A DNA stretch of 64,000 nt, taken from assembly GCA_029465975.1 (NCBI GenBank), contig CM055753.1, positions 703,535 to 767,534 of the forward strand. Direction: 5' to 3'. Under the pieces are notes generated by a model that was not told where the DNA came from, searched no databases, and was given only the letters and a program-made list of their open reading frames with translations. This document shows, piece by piece, positions 62,701 through 64,000 of this stretch; position 1 is the first letter of the stretch; the number at the start of each line of letters is the position of its first letter. A program made the translations under genes and the position numbers. This DNA is from Dallia pectoralis. Its lineage: Eukaryota; Chordata; Actinopteri; Esociformes; Umbridae.

Positions 62701-62761
62701 GTAGGCCGGACAGGCCTCTCTGCCCAGGCAGACCGATCTCTCCCTTGTCTCCTTTGGCCCC
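44642..62761 (-). CDS. col9a1: Collagen type IX alpha-1-like chain (3' 28 exons, 5' end outside the window)
   Basis: FACIT collagen that in known vertebrates decorates type II collagen fibrils in cartilage and vitreous. Twenty-eight GT-AG exons sum to 1,911 nt, which is 636 codons plus TGA. Domain order: end of COL3, NC3 with CPAACP, COL2 of about 343 residues (human COL9A1 has about 339), NC2 ([29 protein letters not shown]) and COL1 ending in GYCDPSNC and ...YSKGP. NC2 aligns with the human IQEHFAEMAASLKRP pattern, and the last residues with FNKGP. The large NC4 domain and most of COL3 would lie past 64,000. Identity to the alpha-1 chain is well supported. Which fish paralogue it is (a, b or c type) cannot be told here. 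No broken frame is seen. Confidence 0.85.
45269..46515 (-). other. 1.2-kb col9a1-like intron without recognised elements
   Basis: AT-rich sequence between the second and third exons of the C-terminal block. No tandem repeat, mobile element or exon is apparent. Confidence 0.6.
46895..49735. repeat. 35-bp minisatellite, 77 regular copies, each carrying a 5' splice site on the - strand
   Basis: From 47,041 to 49,735 (2,695 bp = 77 x 35) the + strand repeats AGGTAGACATATAACACAAT followed by GTTAAATTAACTTAC. On the - strand each unit reads CTACCTGTAAGTTAATTT..., which equals the last six exon bases and first bases of the intron at the end of the col9a1-like exon 49,736-49,882. Variants include GTGAAATT and the ATAACATAATGTTATATT type, which recurs irregularly. 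About four diverged units of 34-35 bp (TAATACAATGTGAAAAGTAT) precede it at 46,895-47,040. The array fills most of the intron between COL2 and NC2. Confidence 0.96.
49736..53252 (-). CDS. col9a1: col9a1-like exons: NC3 cysteines and COL2 (17 exons)
   Basis: In transcript order: 53,196-53,252, 52,922-52,975, 52,733-52,786, 52,478-52,531, 52,340-52,393, 52,154-52,207, 51,994-52,047, 51,726-51,779, 51,565-51,618, 51,106-51,150, 50,903-50,956, 50,739-50,792, 50,402-50,527, 50,257-50,292, 50,120-50,164, 49,980-50,012 and 49,736-49,882. The first reads [19 protein letters not shown]; human NC3 has the same C-P-x-x-C-P pattern, thought to disulfide-link the three chains. Nine of the 17 are 54 bp, in a compact run with short introns. 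The last (147 bp) reads [17 protein letters not shown]... and ends [15 protein letters not shown], directly against the 35-bp minisatellite. Confidence 0.87.
53683..53784. repeat. CTCTCCC-type and (CA)n simple repeat
   Basis: Pyrimidine-rich CTCTCCCC/CTCTCT run followed directly by about 9 CA units, in the intron before the NC3 exon at 53,196-53,252. On the - strand it is a purine-rich run just inside the donor of the exon at 53,813. Confidence 0.93.
53813..62761 (-). CDS. col9a1: col9a1-like exons: COL3 end and start of NC3 (7 exons)
   Basis: In transcript order: 62,690-62,761 ([19 protein letters not shown]...), 54,948-54,992, 54,816-54,851, 54,627-54,650, 54,441-54,494, 54,171-54,242 and 53,813-53,854. 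The 24-bp exon reads GPVTAGSP, a small break in Gly-X-Y. The 42-bp exon reads [14 protein letters not shown], leaving the helix for NC3. The first two are separated by a 7.7-kb intron almost filled by a minisatellite and a LINE. All are phase 0 and all borders are GT-AG. Confidence 0.8.
55151..55690. repeat. 34-bp minisatellite, left part
   Basis: Unit GTGGTACATGTTGTGTTACT + GACAGTTGGTGTTT, about eight clean copies to 55,440, then increasingly diverged copies (GTGGTACATGCTGTGT..., TTAGTGATATGTGGTGTTT). The same period and core words continue after the LINE at 60,341, so this is one array split by that insertion. It lies in the 7.7-kb col9a1-like intron. Confidence 0.92.
56513..57370 (+). pseudogene. 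LINE ORF, N-terminal part: hydrophobic leader, 2A-like motif, endonuclease start
   Basis: 285-codon frame. Residues 1-30 are strongly hydrophobic ([16 protein letters not shown]), like a signal peptide. About residues 118-136 read [18 protein letters not shown] (56,867-56,920), a full match to the D-x-E-x-NPGP 2A ribosome-skipping consensus. The apurinic endonuclease start follows: [16 protein letters not shown], then [10 protein letters not shown] and [13 protein letters not shown]. The frame is lost near 57,290-57,330 by an indel and the original frame goes on in the next entry. The start at 56,513 is the first ATG of this frame. Confidence 0.8.
57330..58275 (+). pseudogene. LINE ORF, middle part: endonuclease end and linker, frameshifted
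   Basis: Two overlapping frames. The first (to 57,782) contains [14 protein letters not shown], the GD-x-N motif of LINE endonucleases, and ...[14 protein letters not shown] and DHCLIDCV, the terminal catalytic-site region. The second (57,733-58,275) has [20 protein letters not shown] and ...[14 protein letters not shown], typical of the linker between endonuclease and RT. Indels near 57,770 and 58,230 shift the frame. Confidence 0.78.
58281..59830 (+). pseudogene. LINE reverse transcriptase region with YADD motif
   Basis: The 449-codon frame 58,281-59,630 holds the RT blocks in order: [74 protein letters not shown] (catalytic Asp pair) and [11 protein letters not shown], then [14 protein letters not shown]. 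All catalytic acidic residues are present. A frameshift near 59,600 cuts the C-terminal end, which continues in another frame to about 59,790 with [19 protein letters not shown]. The best match by motif spacing is the L2/CR1 group. Confidence 0.85.
60341..62660. repeat. 34-bp minisatellite, right part, about 65 copies
   Basis: Unit TATAGGTTA(T/C)(G/A)CTATTGATAG + CTGGTGTTTGTGG. The first 150 bp after the LINE keep the older word set (GTGGTACATGCTGTG, TTAGTGATAT) seen at the end of the left part; then the units become highly uniform, as expected of recent expansion. Two small disturbances (about 62,039-62,070 and 62,430-62,460) show deletions within units. The array ends about 30 bp before the exon 62,690-62,761. 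Confidence 0.95.
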
Positions 62762-63179
62762 CTGAAAAACAGACAGCTAAGTTAGACCAACCGAAGACCA
62801 AAATAAAAATAGTTTGTCCGTCAGCTTGACTATGGAAAAACAAATGGTTTTATCATCCATATGCATGTTTGCTAAGACACACCATGGCTGCGTTTAATCA
62901 GTGAAAGATGTTCTCTCCTCATCAGGACACAGAGAGATAAGGAGACAGAAGGAGAAACTGTTGGTATATTGTTGCAGATTGATTGATTGTAAGTAATGAG
63001 CTACAGCGTATGGGTCAAACCCATCCACAGAGGGACAATTGTCTGCCAGTTCTCTTTACTCCCTTCTTTATGTGTCACGTATGGGTGAGCTGTGTTGTCA
63101 CAGGGTGTGTAGGGGAGAGCACTTCTGTGTATCATGTTGATTAGGAGCACAGCTGGTTTGGGTTTAGCTAAGCGCCGGG
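62762..63179 (-). other. col9a1-like intron sequence upstream of the first visible exon
   Basis: No exon or repeat supported. The preceding exon of this gene is expected past 64,000. Confidence 0.55.
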
Positions 63180-64000
63180 CATAGGTTAGTTAATCAGTGG
63201 GCTGTTTAAGGTCCCTGGTTAGGTTCACTGGTGCTTGTTATTAATATAATGTTACATAGGTTAGTTAATCAGTGGGCTATTTAAGGTCCCTGGTTAGGTT
63301 CACTGGTGCTTGTTATTAATATAATGTTACATAGGTTAGTTAATCAGTGGGCTATTTAAGGTCCCTGGTAAGGTTCACCGGTGCTTGTTATTAATATAAT
63401 GTTACATAGGTTAGTTAATCAGTGGGCTATTTAAGGTCTCTGTTAGGTTCACTGGTGCTTGTTATTAATATAATGTTACATAGGTTAGTTAATCAGTGGG
63501 CTATTTAAGTTCCCTGGTTAGGTTCACGGTGCTTGTTATTAATATAATGTTACATAAGTTAGTTAATCAGTGGGCTATTTAAGGTCCCTGGTAAGGTTCA
63601 CCGGTGCTTGTTATTAATATAATGTTACATAGGTTAGTTAATCAGTGGGCTATTTAAGGTCTCTGTTAGGTTCACTGGTGCTTGTTATTAATATAATGTT
63701 ACATAGGTTAGTTAATCAGTGGGCTATTTAAGTTCCCTGGTTAGGTTCACGGTGCTTGTTATTAATATAATGTTACATAGGTTAGTTAATCAGTGGGCTG
63801 TTTAATGTCCCTGGTTAGGTTCACTGGTGCTTGTTATTAATATAATGTTACATAGGTTAGTTAATCAGTGGGCTATTTAAGGTCCCTGTTAGGTTCACTG
63901 GTGCTTGTTATTAATATAATGTTACATAGGTTAGTTAATCAGTGGGCTATTTAAGTTCCCTGGTTAGGTTCACGGTGCTTGTTATTAATATAATGTTACA
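63180..64000. repeat. 75-bp minisatellite, about 11 copies, continuing beyond the window
   Basis: Unit CATAGGTTAGTTAATCAGTG ... GGTTCACTGGTGCTTGTTAT ... TAATATAATGTTA. Copies differ by small changes (GGTCCCTGG, GGTCTCTG, GTTCCCTGG). The GGTCTCTG then GTTCCCTGG order recurs every few copies, so the array grew by multi-unit blocks as well as single units. Confidence 0.94.

Overview
This is a vertebrate genomic window, almost certainly from a teleost fish. The genes are cut into many small exons, mostly 54 bp or 45 bp, with GT-AG introns, and the introns are full of minisatellites, Tc1-like, piggyBac-like and foldback DNA elements and L2/CR1-like LINEs. A short palindromic element built around 'TAGTGCAC' and ending near 'TGCCATTTGGG', which I associate with salmonid and pike genomes, sits just behind the first gene's stop codon. 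A pike/salmonid-type fish is therefore a reasonable but unproven guess.

The window holds two large FACIT-type collagen genes facing each other tail to tail. On the + strand (1,913-36,671) is the 3' part of a type XXII collagen alpha-1 gene (col22a1). I could place 59 coding exons whose lengths sum to exactly 1,376 codons plus a stop. They encode the thrombospondin-N-like (TSPN/LamG) domain, a proline-rich linker, the interrupted Gly-X-Y helix, a Cys-containing interruption, the NC2-like coiled stretch, the last triple helix and the C-terminal CDPTQC tail. The signal peptide and von Willebrand A domain lie upstream of the window. On the - strand (62,761 down to 44,642) is the 3' part of a type IX collagen alpha-1-like gene: 28 exons, 636 codons plus stop, covering part of COL3, NC3 with its cysteines, all of COL2 (about 343 residues), NC2, COL1 and NC1. 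Its amino-terminal part lies beyond 64,000. The stop codons are about 8 kb apart.

The space between and inside the genes is unusually repeat-rich. There are seven minisatellite stretches: 21-bp (727-1,806), 33-bp (25,489-26,400), a CCAAT-rich 28/43-bp composite (30,199-31,672), 35-bp (46,895-49,735), 34-bp in two halves split by a LINE (55,151-55,690 and 60,341-62,660), and 75-bp (63,180-64,000). Together they make up about 15% of the window. Mobile elements are a Tc1/mariner-type MITE (2,060-2,585), a LINE relic on the - strand (4,134-5,690), a LINE 3' fragment (10,060-10,831), a defective piggyBac element (13,508-15,220), a 0.96-kb hairpin element (29,237-30,198), a 3-kb element with roughly 0.6-kb terminal inverted repeats between the two genes (39,758-42,774), and a nearly complete but frameshifted LINE (55,691-60,340) whose ORF carries a 2A-type ribosome-skipping motif ahead of its endonuclease.

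The most unusual item is the 35-bp array. It starts exactly at the 3' end of a col9a1-like exon and repeats that exon's 5' splice site 77 times.
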